From NCBI RefSeq assembly GCF_037975245.1, contig NC_092565.1, forward strand, positions 7,494,999 to 7,558,998: 64,000 bases of DNA. The letters are read 5' to 3'. The notes under the pieces were generated by a model, which made no database searches, was not told where the DNA came from, and saw nothing but the letters and a program-made list of their open reading frames with translations. Below, piece after piece: positions 52,001 to 64,000 of the stretch; position 1 is the first letter of the stretch; the number at the start of each line of letters is the position of its first letter. Source of the stretch: Apostichopus japonicus. Lineage: Eukaryota > Echinodermata > Holothuroidea > Aspidochirotida > Stichopodidae. The position numbers and the translations under genes are program-made.

Positions 52001-54512
52001 TTAAATCTGTGATATTTCCCAAATGGAATAAGCTATTTCGTAATTGTTTTGAGGGAGTTGTTCATGCGAGTTTTCTGGATCACAAACACCAAAAATGAGG
52101 GTTGGGTTTGTGCTTCCTTTCACTATGATGTTTAATAAATTTCTTCTTGTTACTATCTGTGCTATAGCCCACCAAACCTTCCTTTGAGATGAAACGCCTG
52201 GACCCAATGGAATCTGGGGACTTTCAACTTCTTCAGAATGAAATTGATCGGCTGAATAAAGAAAACGAGCAGCTGAAAGAGAGACTGAAAACCACCGAAA
52301 TAAAGGTGACAAAGTACTTACGTTTCTCTGCCGATCACTAAGTAGCATGCTTATTTGGATGTAAATTCTAAGTATGAGTACATCACTATTGAAGATACAA
52401 AATTGAAGCATAGAAAGTACTTTACTTTGCTGTACCTGTGAGTACATAGAATATGATGACTGCAATGTACTTACTACTTACTGTATTTATGTTAGTGTAT
52501 ACATGCATGATGATGGTGCCATCGTATAACTACTATTTTTATGTCTTTCTCACATTAAATTGAGTACTTAAAATGGGCTTGTTGTGGGGCAGGGAAACAT
52601 CCAGAATTTTGAAAAGGAAGATGGTGCACTCCTGAGGACTCCAATGAATGGACAGAACACAAATATTAGACCTAAAATGGTGTATTCTGAGGCTTACTGA
52701 GGCAATAAGTTATGTCTTCACTCAAGGTTGTGCTAATAACCAAGTTTACTTTTTTCTTTGTGTGGTGTTGAAGGAGGGTTTGTACCCTTCCCCTTCCTTG
52801 GCTCTATACTTCGTAGGTAAGATGGTATTCAGACGAATATATTACCATATTTTACTCGTGTATTCCTATGTTATGATCTGGCATTGTTGCATAGGTTATG
52901 AATATACGAATGTTCTATGATTTCTCTGAAGGCCACTGAAGCTTTAACCGCCAAATCCCGTTTAGCGTCAGAGCTATCAGATGCCCAGAGTTCACCATCC
53001 AGTAGCGCTCCGCTCCAAGACAACTCAGAGGCAGTGGCAGACCTAGAATCACAGCTTGCCGCAACCAGGATGCAGGCCGAGAAGGTATTTTATATGTATT
53101 TTGACCTAAAACAGTGTTAGTCTTAAAATCGCAAACGACGAGCAAATCTTCCACATCTTTCGTCACTTGTGGAAATGAAACTTAACTGGATATAATTATC
53201 CAAGACCATTCCAAAAATTCCTTGGATGACAAAAGAAAGAGTAAAATATTCAAATTGAATTTTGTAAAAATTTGTAAAGATGCATTTTATGCCACCTTTT
53301 TACTGATTCTGTGACTTGCAACAAGTGATATAACCTCAGCCCTATAGTTTATCCAGGACAACCTTATCACCACAACCCCTATTATTTGCTTATGTCCAAA
53401 AAATAATACTGCCATTGATAACCATGCTATGAAATGAGGATGAAAGGCTTGTTTGTCCATCGACTCTGATGCCAAAAGGCAAGCATCACACTGAAATTTA
53501 TTTTAGATATTATTTGCTCTAACTATACCAGTTTTGCTCTCATGTTTTAGAATTTGAAATTGAGCGGTGACAAAGCGGGTGTACTAGAAGATGACCTTGT
53601 GCAGACCAAACATAAACTGCTAGAAGTTCAGGAGCAGCTGGAACTCAAAGGAAAGGTAGGGATATAAAGCTGAAAGTTGTATTTCAAGTGAGTTTTGAAT
53701 ATTCAATGTTGCAGAAGATTTAGTATGGATCTTGTCTGTTTTTGCCTATGTTTGATAACTTGTTAGAGGCAAAAATGGAATCATTTGTGTTTTTGTTGAG
53801 GCCAGAGGCATTTGATACCAGATTCTTAAAAGCTTGTAAAGACAGTAACTCCAAAAGGAAAGCTTGAATTAACTTCATACTTGGTAAGTGGATACATTTC
53901 AGTAAGTAAAGGATCCTCATGTTTTTTGTGGGGTTGTTTTAAGTAGAAATCAAAGGTAATTTGAGGTCAATAAAGGTCAAAGTCTGAAAACCTTGTAAAC
54001 TCAGTAACTCCAAACCTGATACTTGGATGAACTTCATACTGAGTATGTGAATCCATCTTAGTGAACAAAAAACCTTGTTATTTGTAGAAATCAAATGTCA
54101 TGTGAGGTCAAAAAAGGTCAAATTCTGATAAATTTGTAATACATCAACTCCCAAGACTTTAAGCTTGGATCAAACTTCTTGCGTAGTATGTGGATCCACC
54201 TTTAGTATGTACCAGCACCTTATGGATTTATTTAGAAGTCAAATAAAAGCCAATACTTTCAATCCTTTTGAAACACCGTAACTCAAAAGCTAAAGCTTGT
54301 AGTTAACTTCATACTTAGTATTGTTGAGGTCATCCTGAAAGACTTTTGGCCAGTAAAGAGAGAAAGACAATTTTTTTTTTCCCATCTTGCAGGAACTGGA
54401 CAAGAAGTTCAGTGGAACAGCTACCTACAAGAACTTGAAGGCCATGCTGGTCAAGAAAAATGACCAGCTCAAGGAACTGAGGGGACGTCTGGCCAAGTAT
54501 GAAGAAGAATGA
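49074..54512 (+). CDS. LZTFL1: LZTFL1 homologue, BBSome-binding coiled-coil protein
   Basis: LZTFL1 is a cytosolic coiled-coil protein that binds the BBSome and limits its entry into cilia, affecting ciliary trafficking including Smoothened. CDS exons: 49118-49120, 49584-49711, 50266-50460, 50993-51047, 52168-52305, 52932-53084, 53551-53655, 54393-54512. They total 897 nt, or 298 residues (human 299), and all phases match. The 5' exon (acceptor at 49073) is untranslated except for its last three bases, the ATG, which are followed by a GTATGT donor. The second exon then continues SSNLGLNEHHHDVVLNY. Conserved blocks are VESELININHTNVLLLRQ (exon 3), KWHLKLQADISELENR (exons 3-4), and ENEQLKERLKTTEIK (exon 5). 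The C-terminus has KKNDQLKELRGRLAKYEEE. Heptad-like Leu spacing runs from about residue 145 to the end, fitting the coiled coil. Further 5'UTR exons were not found. Confidence 0.97.
53940..54330. repeat. Degenerate repeat with AGGTCA-N4-AGGTCA sites in LZTFL1 intron 7
   Basis: Three to four imperfect units of about 115 bp share GGTCAAANTCTGAAAACCTTGTAA-type and AACTTCATACTNAGTATGTG-type phrases. Direct repeats with 4-bp spacing lie at 53964-53979 and 54105-54120. Confidence 0.7.
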
Positions 54513-55396
54513 CCGTCTTCCCCTGATTGTTGAGTGCAGCCAAGCTGCAGCTAAGCTGCACCGATGTACGCCTTCGTTCACCAGGGGTGGCTACATTTTC
54601 TCTTTTAGAGTAGTGAATCTCTGGCTGAGCAAATCTCTTCTTTTTTTTTATAGTGGAGCAGCATCTGGAAATTTGAATGTACGTGCACTGTAAAACTATA
54701 TTTATTTCTGTTGCCTGTCAGTATTTATTTGTCCAAAAATTTAAACAAACTTTTCTCGCTAAAAATTGGGAAATGTCTTGTTTTTACTTTGGTTCATAAA
54801 GTTGCAACCATCGAGCGTCAAGTGCCGTGCAAATCAAACTTGCTGCTCTTGGGGAAGTTCGACCTCTTACCTAATACAGAAAAAAGGTTGCAAGCGTTTT
54901 GGTCACAGATGTCACTTCTGACATCAAGAATCCTTTTAAAATTACAAAAACAGGAGGGTCAAAACCAATACCAGTTGTAATCGACATACCTGCAGAATTT
55001 TTTAACAAGAAATATTACAAATTCTACGAGGGTAGATAACAAATGAAACTGTTGTAACGGATCACATTATTACGGCAGATTATATATTAATTAAGTTAGT
55101 TTTAAGTAGTAGGGTGTGAAAGTCAGCACTGCTCGAATCAGTATAAACTGTGTTCGGTATTACATACTTAAATAACCTTGTTTTTATTGTAGTCGTTTAC
55201 ACAGTTATGTAATGTTGTTCTACATCTAATCACCTTGCTTTTATTCCCTTTGAATGAAGGGGGGCAAAAAACCTTGATGTTTCTCCTATAACTTTATTCT
55301 TATTGTTCATTCATAATAGTCTTTCTTTTGTTCTGGTATTCAAACACATTTACTTGTAATACATTATTAGTAGGCCTCATCATCCTACTAGTGTAC

Positions 55397-55417
55397 AATA
55401 AATCAATAAATAATAAA
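55397..55417 (+). promoter_or_regulatory. Candidate LZTFL1 polyadenylation signals
   Basis: Three AATAAA hexamers (55397, 55405, 55412) cluster about 885 bp after the LZTFL1 stop. The spacing fits a 3'UTR end, but nothing else confirms use. Confidence 0.4.
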
Positions 55418-57048
55418 TGTAAGAATTATCAGAACTATTTTATTGTAGTCGTCTATGAGAACAGCCTTTTTTGGATGCTATCAAACAGATTAAAAATATG
55501 CCAACACACAGACAGATTCCAAAGCAAACTCTATTTCTAGCGCTGGTTTGATTGACAAGAAAGTTGGGGTCAGGTTGACTCAAATATCCCAATGATACTC
55601 ATCAAATTTGAAGTTCATAGATCACTTACATTACTTATTGCTGTGTTAACTTTTAGAGCCCAATATCCTACATGGTTTGATGGTTTTGGCCATTTTCTTA
55701 TGGTGGTATTGCAAACTGCTGCTTTTTGCTCTTGCCTATGACCTTCACAAGTCATGGAGGCACTGTACAGTAGCCGATACTCATGCACACGTACCCCAAG
55801 TTTGAAGTCTATTGGCTCCATGGTTTAGAAGTTTGTGAGACATTTGTTGTTCAGACCAATCTAGAACATCACATTTTGATCCTCACTGCAACCATGATGT
55901 CCACCCCATGTGATTACACCACCCTATGCTACCCTCTCCCTCCACCTACCACAAATGCATCATAACCCACCAAGGTTCAGTTCAGTGTCTCAAGAAGTGT
56001 GGGGTGGGCTGCATCATGACCCACCAAGGAGTACGAGGTGGGCTGCAGTTTTTGCACAATCAGCAATAAACTAAAATATCTCTTGTATTCAATCAACAAT
56101 TTGAACATAAAAAGTTACAACAATTTCTGAGGACACCTGTTGTGACTTCTGAGATGGAACATGAGGACTCCCGACTGTTCCCAGAATTGGGAGCATCTGC
56201 CAGTGGTCACCAGACATTGAAAACTGTCATTCAAGAGTAAGAAATCGTGTATGCAAATAACAGCTAGTTCACCCCAATCACCACTGCAGAAAAAGGACAC
56301 TTTCCAGCTATGAGAAACCAGAAAGTACCATTGAGTCCTGTGTGTTGATAACCAGTACAAAATTTGTACCAATCTGAGCACTCATCCCATTTTGAGGGTT
56401 GCCAACAAATGGAAATTTTCACCTCATCCAAACTTACCCAAATTTTTATGTTGTGATGCTTGTCGAAGCTAGTATTCTGCAGGTTCTAACTTCTGGCAGT
56501 TTATCAGGAATGAAATCACAAACATCTGGTCACTTAACACTATACATCAGTATATATGGCAGTTACTCAAATCTTTATGAGTAATCACTGGCTGAAGGGA
56601 CATTGGAAATAAGAGAAAACTACTAAGATTTGATGAGACAAATGAAAATTTATTGCTAATGTCTATTATCAAAAGGATCAGATAGCAACAATTGACATTG
56701 TCAAAAGATATATTCCATATAGAGCTGAATGTGTACAAAGTATCAAAGAGGAAATAAAAATATTGTATCGCCTTATACATGATATTACACCTGATATATC
56801 TTCAAGCAACTACTCTTCTCAAAGAATGAAAGTGATAGGTCGGAATATATTCGATATAAGATTTTTTTTTAAAAATGAAAAACTTTGGAGATGGAAAGTT
56901 TTACAGGTCAAATTTGGTATAAGTTTTTCGTTTCAAATATTAAATGTAACAATATTTAATATAACTTTGAAATTGGATCCTATGATCACTTTTCATATAT
57001 ATTTCAGCATGAAATTTTTTCAGATCCATCTTGCAATATAAGTAATGT
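55418..57048. other. Convergent intergenic region between LZTFL1 and the DIPK1-like gene
   Basis: No coding exon is supported. The right part should hold the 3'UTR of the minus-strand DIPK1-like gene. A minus-strand AATAAA (plus-strand TTTATT near 56649) lies about 400 bp past its stop and could serve as its poly(A) signal. Confidence 0.45.
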
Positions 57049-60000
57049 TTACGTAGTCGGTAACAGGCAAGAATCCAGCAGTAGCTGTCGCAGGTCCATG
57101 GAGGGATCCGATTCTGGTTTAAAATCTCGCCATTCCTGCCTCGACAAGTGGCTGCATTTGATCACTTCACTCCTGATTGACTTTTTAAAGTTTGCTGGAG
57201 GATTGCTAAGCAGCTGTGTTCCTCTGATACCGGTGTTGAAAATATCTCTACAAAGGACCTGAAGAAATGAATGCAAAAACTGATGAAATAATTGAAAACA
57301 ACAAAATTGTGTTCATTTTGAAGTTGAACTGCATTTCAAAAAGGTAAATCTGAAAAAAAAACTTTGTTAAGATATATTCCGGTGGCTGAAGTTGATCGGT
57401 TAATTAATTAAACGCATCTTTGGGTCAAAACTACATACCGTTAGCACTTTGTGTGACAAAGATATATATTAAATTTCAAATTCGATGATATTTTATGAAT
57501 GCATCTGGCAACAACAGAGCAAATGATGTCATCATGGAAATTCAGCTGAAAATCTTTTCATGTTCCTTCATAATATTTCATACCCTTCTTAGCAGAGGAA
57601 AATGGTATTGCTACAAATATTGACAATACTGTTTGTTGCACCTTAATGAGATTCTAAGTTACCTTCAAAGCTACTGTAAACAAACATTTCAAATATACTG
57701 ATCACCTTTCAGGAATAAATCAACAAGACGGTAACACTCAGACCTAGTTTTCTGAAACTGCCAACTCTCCAAAATGACTCCAACACAATCGAGAGTTGTT
57801 TTAATTTACAGAACTCAAATGCCTCTGTATAGTCTTGGAGGGATGAGTGACCATAGCTTATATGACTTTATAGCATTTAGCTGGCTATGATGACCTTAAC
57901 TGCATCGGAATCTGGCCATTCATGGAGGGTAAACACCTGATGGAATGTAAACAACTAATGCCACAGAAGTTTCCAAGTTATTCATTCCTCGATGTGTCAA
58001 AATTGCAAATTCATCACTTACAAAATATTTCACAAACAAATTACACAAGAATACTCCTCATGCATGAGAGGCAAACCAAATTGGTACTGTTTTGGTCACT
58101 ATTACTAAAGAAATTTTTTTGAAATTTTGTAAAGATAACATTCTCTGACAGATACATTTTAAATTAGTATATGTCAAATTAATATGTTAACAGACTCTTT
58201 TGCAGCAAAAGCTAAATTCAACCATATATGGCAAAGTTAGAAACTTCCCAACCATTAATATATACTGGCTCTTCATTGAATCTGACAGTCTTCTGCCTCT
58301 GGTTACATATAAGCCATTTGCTATACTCCTGATGGCTATTGGTAATTTACAATCTTAAACTATCTAGGAACTTTATGCTAAATAATGATACGTTTCCATT
58401 TTTAAAGTTTAGCTTAAACACTGTATGACATGAGAAGCTTTTTATCACATGCTTTGTGTTCCATAAACCATCTGGACTGATTCATCTGTATTACCTGGAT
58501 GTTGAAATTTCGCCTTCGATTGGTACATCTTCCTTTTGAAACCTCACAGATTCCTTCACAGTCAAAGAAATCACAGTCTGAATGCTTTGAACAATCTTCT
58601 TCCTCCAAAATGGATTTCATTTTACTCGATGAGAAGATCATGTCACCGTCAATCACTTTCACCTCCAGGTTATCTCCGACACCAAAATTTTCGGCTTTCA
58701 CGTCGCACATGTGAGTCTCTTCTGCAGCCTCGGCAAAATTTCCATCGAGTGAAGTGAAAAGATCCAGCAATTTGAGAGCAATCATTGCTCGATGCTTCCA
58801 AGGCATTCTATTTCGATAAGTCCTCAAGGTTATAGATGACAACATTTGGTCTGGAGGAATGTACTCTACTCCATAAAAGTGGCCACAGTAGCCCAAGACT
58901 TGTGGAAATTCTGTCAATTTCCTGTAAAACTTAAAATTGACATACTCTTCCTGTTGTACCAAATTCATCAATGTGTTCATATAAGCAACACTCGGCTTTT
59001 CATTTTCAGGGTCATATTTCTCATCGGAAAGTTTCACTATGAGGCCACGTTTATCTCCTTCGAGTTTAGTCTGAAGTAAAGATCCGACTTCATTAGAGAT
59101 TACTGTCTCAAAGAAGTCAACTGTTGGAGCAGACAACACTCTTTCTTGGTTCTCATTGGTCTCCCAGACTGTCAAAGGTGAAAGGTTATTTTGATCTCTC
59201 ACTCTTGATTTCAAGACCATTAAGCTATTGTGCCATTCCATGAGAATCACATTTTTATTTGAGCCACCAGAGATGCTTGACTTGAATTTAAGAGTTTCAA
59301 GGTCACAGAGATCTTGACACAAACTGCCAGTAATCCGCTTGGTCGTGTACTGGTAGCACTGTAAAACAGAAAAAAATATGTTGCTTATTCCTGATGTTGT
59401 TCCAAATACTGAATATCAGGGACACAAGTTGCCCCAATTTTTGACATGCTAAATTTCCTTTATAGGTTTCATAAGGACTTTTGTCAAGTTTGGCGATTTT
59501 TCAAATCATTCAGATAAACTAAGGATTCTTAAAATTTGACCAATTAATTTATCAGACTTGTTAGCAAATGTTTTGTGGGCTGTAGGAATTTGGTAGCCAA
59601 ATGCTTGTTGAAATTACTGTACTTCAATATTGGCCCTTATGTTTAGCATACTAAAACTTGCTACACTAAGTTTCAAAAATAAAAGAATGAAAAAAAAGAT
59701 AATCCTCTTTGTACCTCCAGACATATAGAAGGACTCAATTCAACATTTAAAATGTCTCAATAAGACAAAACACTTTGAGGTTGACAAAAACCCCTTGAAT
59801 GAGTATTAGAAATTCTAGCGCAGTTACAGTAATTGAAAATTTGACATGCTAGTGCACATTTGGGGTATAACTGTTGACCTGTAATTTTTACATTACTGGC
59901 ATATGAGGACCAATGATGATGATCTAGCTTTGAAAGCGGGTCTATCAAAGAAATAATTTAATCCAAAAGTCAATCAAAATTTTGTTACTGTGAAATAATG

Positions 60001-60390
60001 GTGATGCCTTTACCATACACAGAAAAAAATGCCTAACAAATATTTCTAAATCAATTCAAAGTAAAGGTTCTACTGTAGGTTTGACCACACATTTATCAAT
60101 GGCAAATTAAAACATAAACATAAGCAAACTGCTTAAAAGCCTAAATTGATATGGTTAATTAACAATTGTTATTCCTACAAGTACAAACGCACATTACATT
60201 TCAACTAACGGTAACCATTACAACATACCAGATCCGCGAGAGTACCTTTCGCTTCTGTGTCGGCAATGCGTTGTAGTCTAATTTTACAAATAAGCAGCAG
60301 AATAATTGTGATTACTAGGATTAGTAAACCAGTCAGAAAACACCTCACAGAACGACAGGCATTCATTCTCTTGAAAGATTTACAGAGCAT
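57049..60390 (-). CDS. DIPK1/FAM69-family divergent protein kinase, ER type II membrane protein
   Basis: CDS exons in coding order: 60390-60229, 59358-58495, 57258-57049. They total 1236 nt, or 411 residues, against about 420-430 in vertebrate DIPK1 proteins. An in-frame TGA lies upstream of the ATG. Residues 19-39 form one hydrophobic segment (FLTGLLILVITIILLLI) after basic residues, fitting a type II signal anchor and an ER-lumenal kinase domain. Exon 2 has the family's Cys-rich start (GSLCQDLCDLETLKF), LGYCGHFYGVEY, a catalytic-loop-like CDVKAENFGV (Asp273, Asn278) and a metal-site-like VIDGDMIF (Asp291). A Cys-rich segment with HSDCDFFDCEGIC spans 309-332. The exon-2 donor NIQ/GTAATA joins the last exon, VLCRDIFNTGIRG, in phase 0. 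Without this splice the frame would add a 26-residue tail. The loop near 164-178, where relatives have an EF-hand-like insert, does not fit a canonical calcium loop. Kinase activity is not established. I cannot say which vertebrate paralogue is closest. Confidence 0.88.
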
Positions 60391-60602
60391 GTCAGATATT
60401 TCAATACTTGTTGCACTTGACAATTCGGAGCGTTTCGCTCACCTGTGTCACGGAAGAACATGCATTTTCCGTGTTCTGTCTGTTTATGTTTGGGTTATGT
60501 AAATGAGGGCGCATAGAGAAGAATTAAATCACGGTAACAAAATAAGTCCTCATGTAGCTACAATTACTGTATATTTGAAAGTGTGTTACATTCTATTGTA
60601 TG

Positions 60603-60740
60603 TGTGTATGTATGTATGTATTTTAGATCCTCCTGCAAGCAGGAACTCGCGTAGAAGCCTCCTTGGCTTATCAAAGCCGCAAGCTGACCGAAGTCAATCT
60701 CTTACATTCACATTTGGCTTAAAAGCCTAACCACGATCCT
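60603..60740 (-). repeat. 5'-truncated SINE, same family as 20655-20905
   Basis: Minus-strand GCTTGCGGCTTTGATAAGCC and GCAGGAGGATCTAAAATACA match the other copy's 3' part, followed by an (ACAT)n tail. The tRNA-like head is missing. Confidence 0.8.
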
Positions 60741-61032
60741 TGATTTGTACACTTTTCGCTGTGCAGCTGCTCCATTTTATTTTGCACTGGTAATTATTTT
60801 GCGAAAAAAAAATAGACTAAAAGTTTGATCTCCTTTCATGGGTGAAAATGGAATTCACCCAGCAAAACTGAGCCAGTCTGGGCCGTATACGAAGAAAAAG
60901 ACCAATTTTTTTTTTTTACCACAGACTGATACGCTTTCGCCACTCCCCGTCTTTCATCCAAACAGGCCAAGTCAGAAGGAACGTCACGGTGGTCAGAGGG
61001 GGAAACAGCCAGAGTTCGAAATCAATAATGGG

Positions 61033-61364
61033 CAAGGGCGTAGGAACCGGGGGGCTGGGGGCGCCAGCCCCCCAGTGAAAAATATGGGGGGCGGAAGTAT
61101 CGTCCCCCCCCCTCGCTCCGCAAGTCAGAAAACCCCTTTTTCATTTCCAAATGAGAAAAAATCTCATATGAAGCACCAAATTGCATCTAAGGCCAGGTGA
61201 AAATGCAAAATTCTTTACAAAATGGAGTGGGTGTTGAAGTGTGCTATATTGCACCAAATTGCATCTGAGGCCACCTGGAAATGCAAAAAAATTCCAAAGG
61301 GGAGGCCGGCCATCAGTCTTCAGCCCCCCCCCCCCCCACTCAAAAGTACCTTCCTACGCCACTG
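61033..61364 (+). mobile_element. hAT-type element, GGCGTAGGAA family, copy 1
   Basis: It begins CAAGGGCGTAGGAA and ends TTCCTACGCCACTG, giving imperfect TIRs with a GGCGTAGGAA core. ATAATGGG is duplicated exactly on both sides (61025-61032 and 61365-61372). The interior has GGGGGC/GCCCCC blocks and GCATCTAAGGCC. There is no coding capacity, and the open frame at 60838-61200 is rejected as a gene. Confidence 0.92.
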
Positions 61365-62722
61365 ATAATGGGAGCAGGAAATACGAGTTACAGAATAATG
61401 TATTATCATTTTCATAAACAGCTACTAAGGAATCATGAAAACTTTAAATAGAAAGCCCGGTGATATCATGGGACCGGATCTAACCTCCCTCTTGACGCCC
61501 CTGTATCCAGACTGCTATATATGTGACCACGACCAGTGCCGGATTTACGGACCAATTGGGGGCAGGGGTTTGGTGGGCCCCTCATACACAGAAATTGAAA
61601 TACACGGCAACTTGACAAAATTTACACATCAAAGTCACTTAATTCCATGTAGTTGGAACTGACAAGTTTTACATAGGCCTACATATGAAATGGTTATATG
61701 AGTGATGAAAGAAGTAGCCTACATCACGCGCGGCAGTTAGTAATATTATGCTCAATCCAATTTTGACAAGAGAAAAATATGAAGAAACTTGAAAAAATCC
61801 TAATAATTTGCAACTACATAAATTATCCAGTGTTTGCTTCAAGATTATGTCAGTATTGTGTATGGTGTCCACTGGAACGTTGATTAAGTTACCGGAAATT
61901 TCTTACCGCCTTACTTGGAATTGCCTATGTCCTTTTATACGAGCCGTGAAAACATATTTTTCTACACTTGGAATCTCCTATACATATGAAAGTTTTATTG
62001 TGAACTTAATAGTTGGTTTTTCCAGTCGTTGCAACGTCACCATGACTCCCGGATGTTAATAAATGTCCAAGCATATTCCTGTACGAAAACATCGATTTTG
62101 ACACTCAGTTTATTAAAATCTTCTTTCTGTAAACACCACTGTTGTGGTTTTCAACCACAGATCAAAATTTCAGGCCAAAAAGAAAGAATTTTGAAAACAT
62201 GATCATGTGTTCCCGAATCATGTTATATTAATTTATAAACTGGTCTTATCATAGGATGGTGCACACTTTGAAGTATACACCAGAAGAAGAATATATACGG
62301 ACAAGGTCATTCAATCACCTGATATCCATCTTTTTACCTCATCCTGCAGTCCTACTTTGTGACGATTATACCCCTATTACATGGCCCCTCCCACCCCCGC
62401 CCCCTCCCCTTCTCACAATGACTCATCTTTATTCTAAGAAGAATTTTAGATGAATTTTGTAAGTATAGGTTACATATGCAACAGTATATGATTTACTCAA
62501 CCAAAACCTGTTGCAGGTAACATATGCTGCCAGATTGAGTAAATAGACTAGCATTCCTAATTTCCTGAATTCTACCGTAGGGCAAAGAGAACTGTATGAC
62601 GTATATCTTCCTGCCTCTAACGCACTGGCTACCTTTAAAGTGATATGATGTACTACAGCCTATGTCTGGCAGACAGCTATACGCAAATCGGAACGACTGG
62701 CAGCAGGAAGAATATGTTCGCA
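61365..62722. other. Intergenic DNA between the paired hAT-type elements
   Basis: No gene or clear repeat is seen. Short open frames here lack splice sites and protein-like composition. Confidence 0.5.
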
Positions 62723-63107
62723 CAGTGGCGTAGGAAGGTACTTTTGAGTGGGGGGGGGGTGAAGACTGATGGCCGGCCTGGGGGAGGGGTCTAAGGGGAG
62801 GGGGTGTCCCCCTCCCCTTTGGAATTTTTTTTGCATTTCCAGGTGGCCTCAGATGCAATTTGGTGCAATATAGCACACTTCAACCCACCCACTCCATTTT
62901 GTATATAATTTTGCATTTTCACCTGGCCTTAGATGCAATTTGGTGCTCCAAATGAGATTTTTTTCTCATTTGGAAATGAAAAAGGGGTTTTCTGACTTGC
63001 GAAGCGGGGGGGGGGGGGGGGGGGCGGAATGATACTTCCGCCCCTCCATATTTTTCACTGGGGGCTGGCGCCCCCAGCCCCCCCCCCCCCCGGTTCCTAC
63101 GCCCTTG
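62723..63107 (-). mobile_element. hAT-type element, GGCGTAGGAA family, copy 2 (inverted)
   Basis: It begins CAGTGGCGTAGGAA and ends TTCCTACGCCCTTG, the mirror of copy 1, so it lies in the opposite orientation. TGTTCGCA is duplicated exactly (62715-62722 and 63108-63115). It contains a poly-G run of about 18 near 63006-63023 and a long C run near 63078-63091. Confidence 0.93.
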
Positions 63108-63115
63108 TGTTCGCA

Positions 63116-64000
63116 TGCACATTGTATCATTGTACAAGCTATACTCTGCAACGTCACTAAACTATGAATACTTTTGAAACAGAGGGTGTCTTAAGTCCAA
63201 TCATTTCAAGTGGACGGGGAGGAGGGGGAGGGGGAGGGAGAATGAGTGTTGGACGGGATAAATGATGTGATACACTTTTAGAAGTGTTTAGTGTACGTAT
63301 CACATTATGCTAATTCAACGATCATCGTTATATTGAAACAAACTTACTCTCGAGGTGTTACATGCATCGCGGAAGATATATGAATAACAGCAATCATATT
63401 TCAAGTCTCGTTACTCTTATGTTTATATTATTTCATAAAATGCTGTACATTTTTCTTCTTTATTTTCGCAGAAGCTTATTGTTAGGGACAAGCAAGGATC
63501 TATAAATTCACCGTCATGGTATATATTTTACTCAATAAATGTATATGGTCAATAAAGGAACCATATATAAAGGGCAAATGGTGTTGGAATGGAGATGACA
63601 CATTTTGAGACAGTGCACCCTCCTCCTCGCACCCCCTCGCACCCCCCCCCCCCCTCCGCTCAATGAGCTCCAGAAATTACTACCGGAAATAACTTGTTGT
63701 TTATTAATTTGAATACTTTACACAACCTATAGGCCGACTCTATTTACTAAAAGCGTAGGATATCTTCATAGTTAGAAAATATCACTGATTCACAGCATTT
63801 AAGCAAAAATTTGTAGTTTTAATTTTAATTATGTGAGCGCAAGTACTACTTTTTTTTTCTTTGTGTACGCCATTCGCCGCGATCTGACATCAAGTCACGG
63901 AAAACACCTGACATCCGACCTACAGAATAAAAACCAGAGAGTGCATACAGGGATAACAATATAAATATGTAAATGGCTCTGCGTATAAGATCTGACGTCA
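63116..64000. other. Gene-free right flank
   Basis: AT-rich with a G-rich stretch (63217-63240) and a C-rich stretch (63618-63657). No exon, RNA gene or complete repeat is supported. Confidence 0.5.

Noticed and set aside
58414..58494. Reading the DIPK1-like exon 2 through to the stop at 58414
   Set aside because: A strong CAG/GTAATA donor at 58495/58494 joins in phase to an exon at 57258 that restores the expected family length and C-terminal motif.
60838..61200. 120-residue open frame
   Set aside because: It runs into the hAT-type element with poly-G and Gly/Pro-rich translation, with no gene-like features.

Overview
This window is animal nuclear DNA, AT-rich with long introns and many repeats. 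It carries four spliced protein-coding genes, each rebuilt here exon by exon from splice sites and intron phase. The organism is probably a marine invertebrate deuterostome, most likely an echinoderm such as a sea cucumber or sea urchin. That is an inference from intron-rich orthologues of human genes with near-human protein lengths, tRNA-derived SINEs whose tails carry paired GCGCTT motifs, and several families of small hAT elements. No bacterial features are present.

Layout. 1-4002: no gene, partial repeats only. 4003-23609 (+): a 12-exon gene of about 433 residues that I do not recognise. It has an N-terminal zinc-ribbon-like motif and a PDZ-like C-terminal half. One of its exons (18209-18311) lies in a duplicated block whose other copy (14168-14270) is broken. 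23610-33098: intergenic, with a partial third copy of one repeat, a hAT-type element with an exact 8-bp target duplication, and a 4-kb satellite (about 598-bp units) that abuts an inverted unit framed by 48-bp inverted repeats. 33099-46520 (-): MAK16, a ribosome biogenesis factor, complete in 7 exons (312 residues). Its introns hold a 13-copy minisatellite that repeats its own 5' splice site, a hAT element, and a 4.1-kb element with TA target sites. 46521-49117: intergenic repeats between two divergent genes. 49118-54512 (+): LZTFL1, a BBSome regulator, complete in 8 exons (298 residues); the start codon is the last three bases of its first coding exon. 57049-60390 (-): a DIPK1/FAM69-type divergent protein kinase, 3 exons, about 411 residues. 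60391-64000: intergenic, with an oppositely oriented pair of hAT-type elements that each have perfect 8-bp target duplications.

The four genes do not form a pathway. Neighbours are arranged convergent, divergent and convergent in turn. The most interesting signals are the minisatellite that multiplies the MAK16 exon-6 splice donor, a second donor duplication in the same gene, the duplicated and decayed exon in the unrecognised gene, and the satellite next to a possible parent element. All exon calls come from reading the sequence by eye. No alignment or transcript evidence was available.
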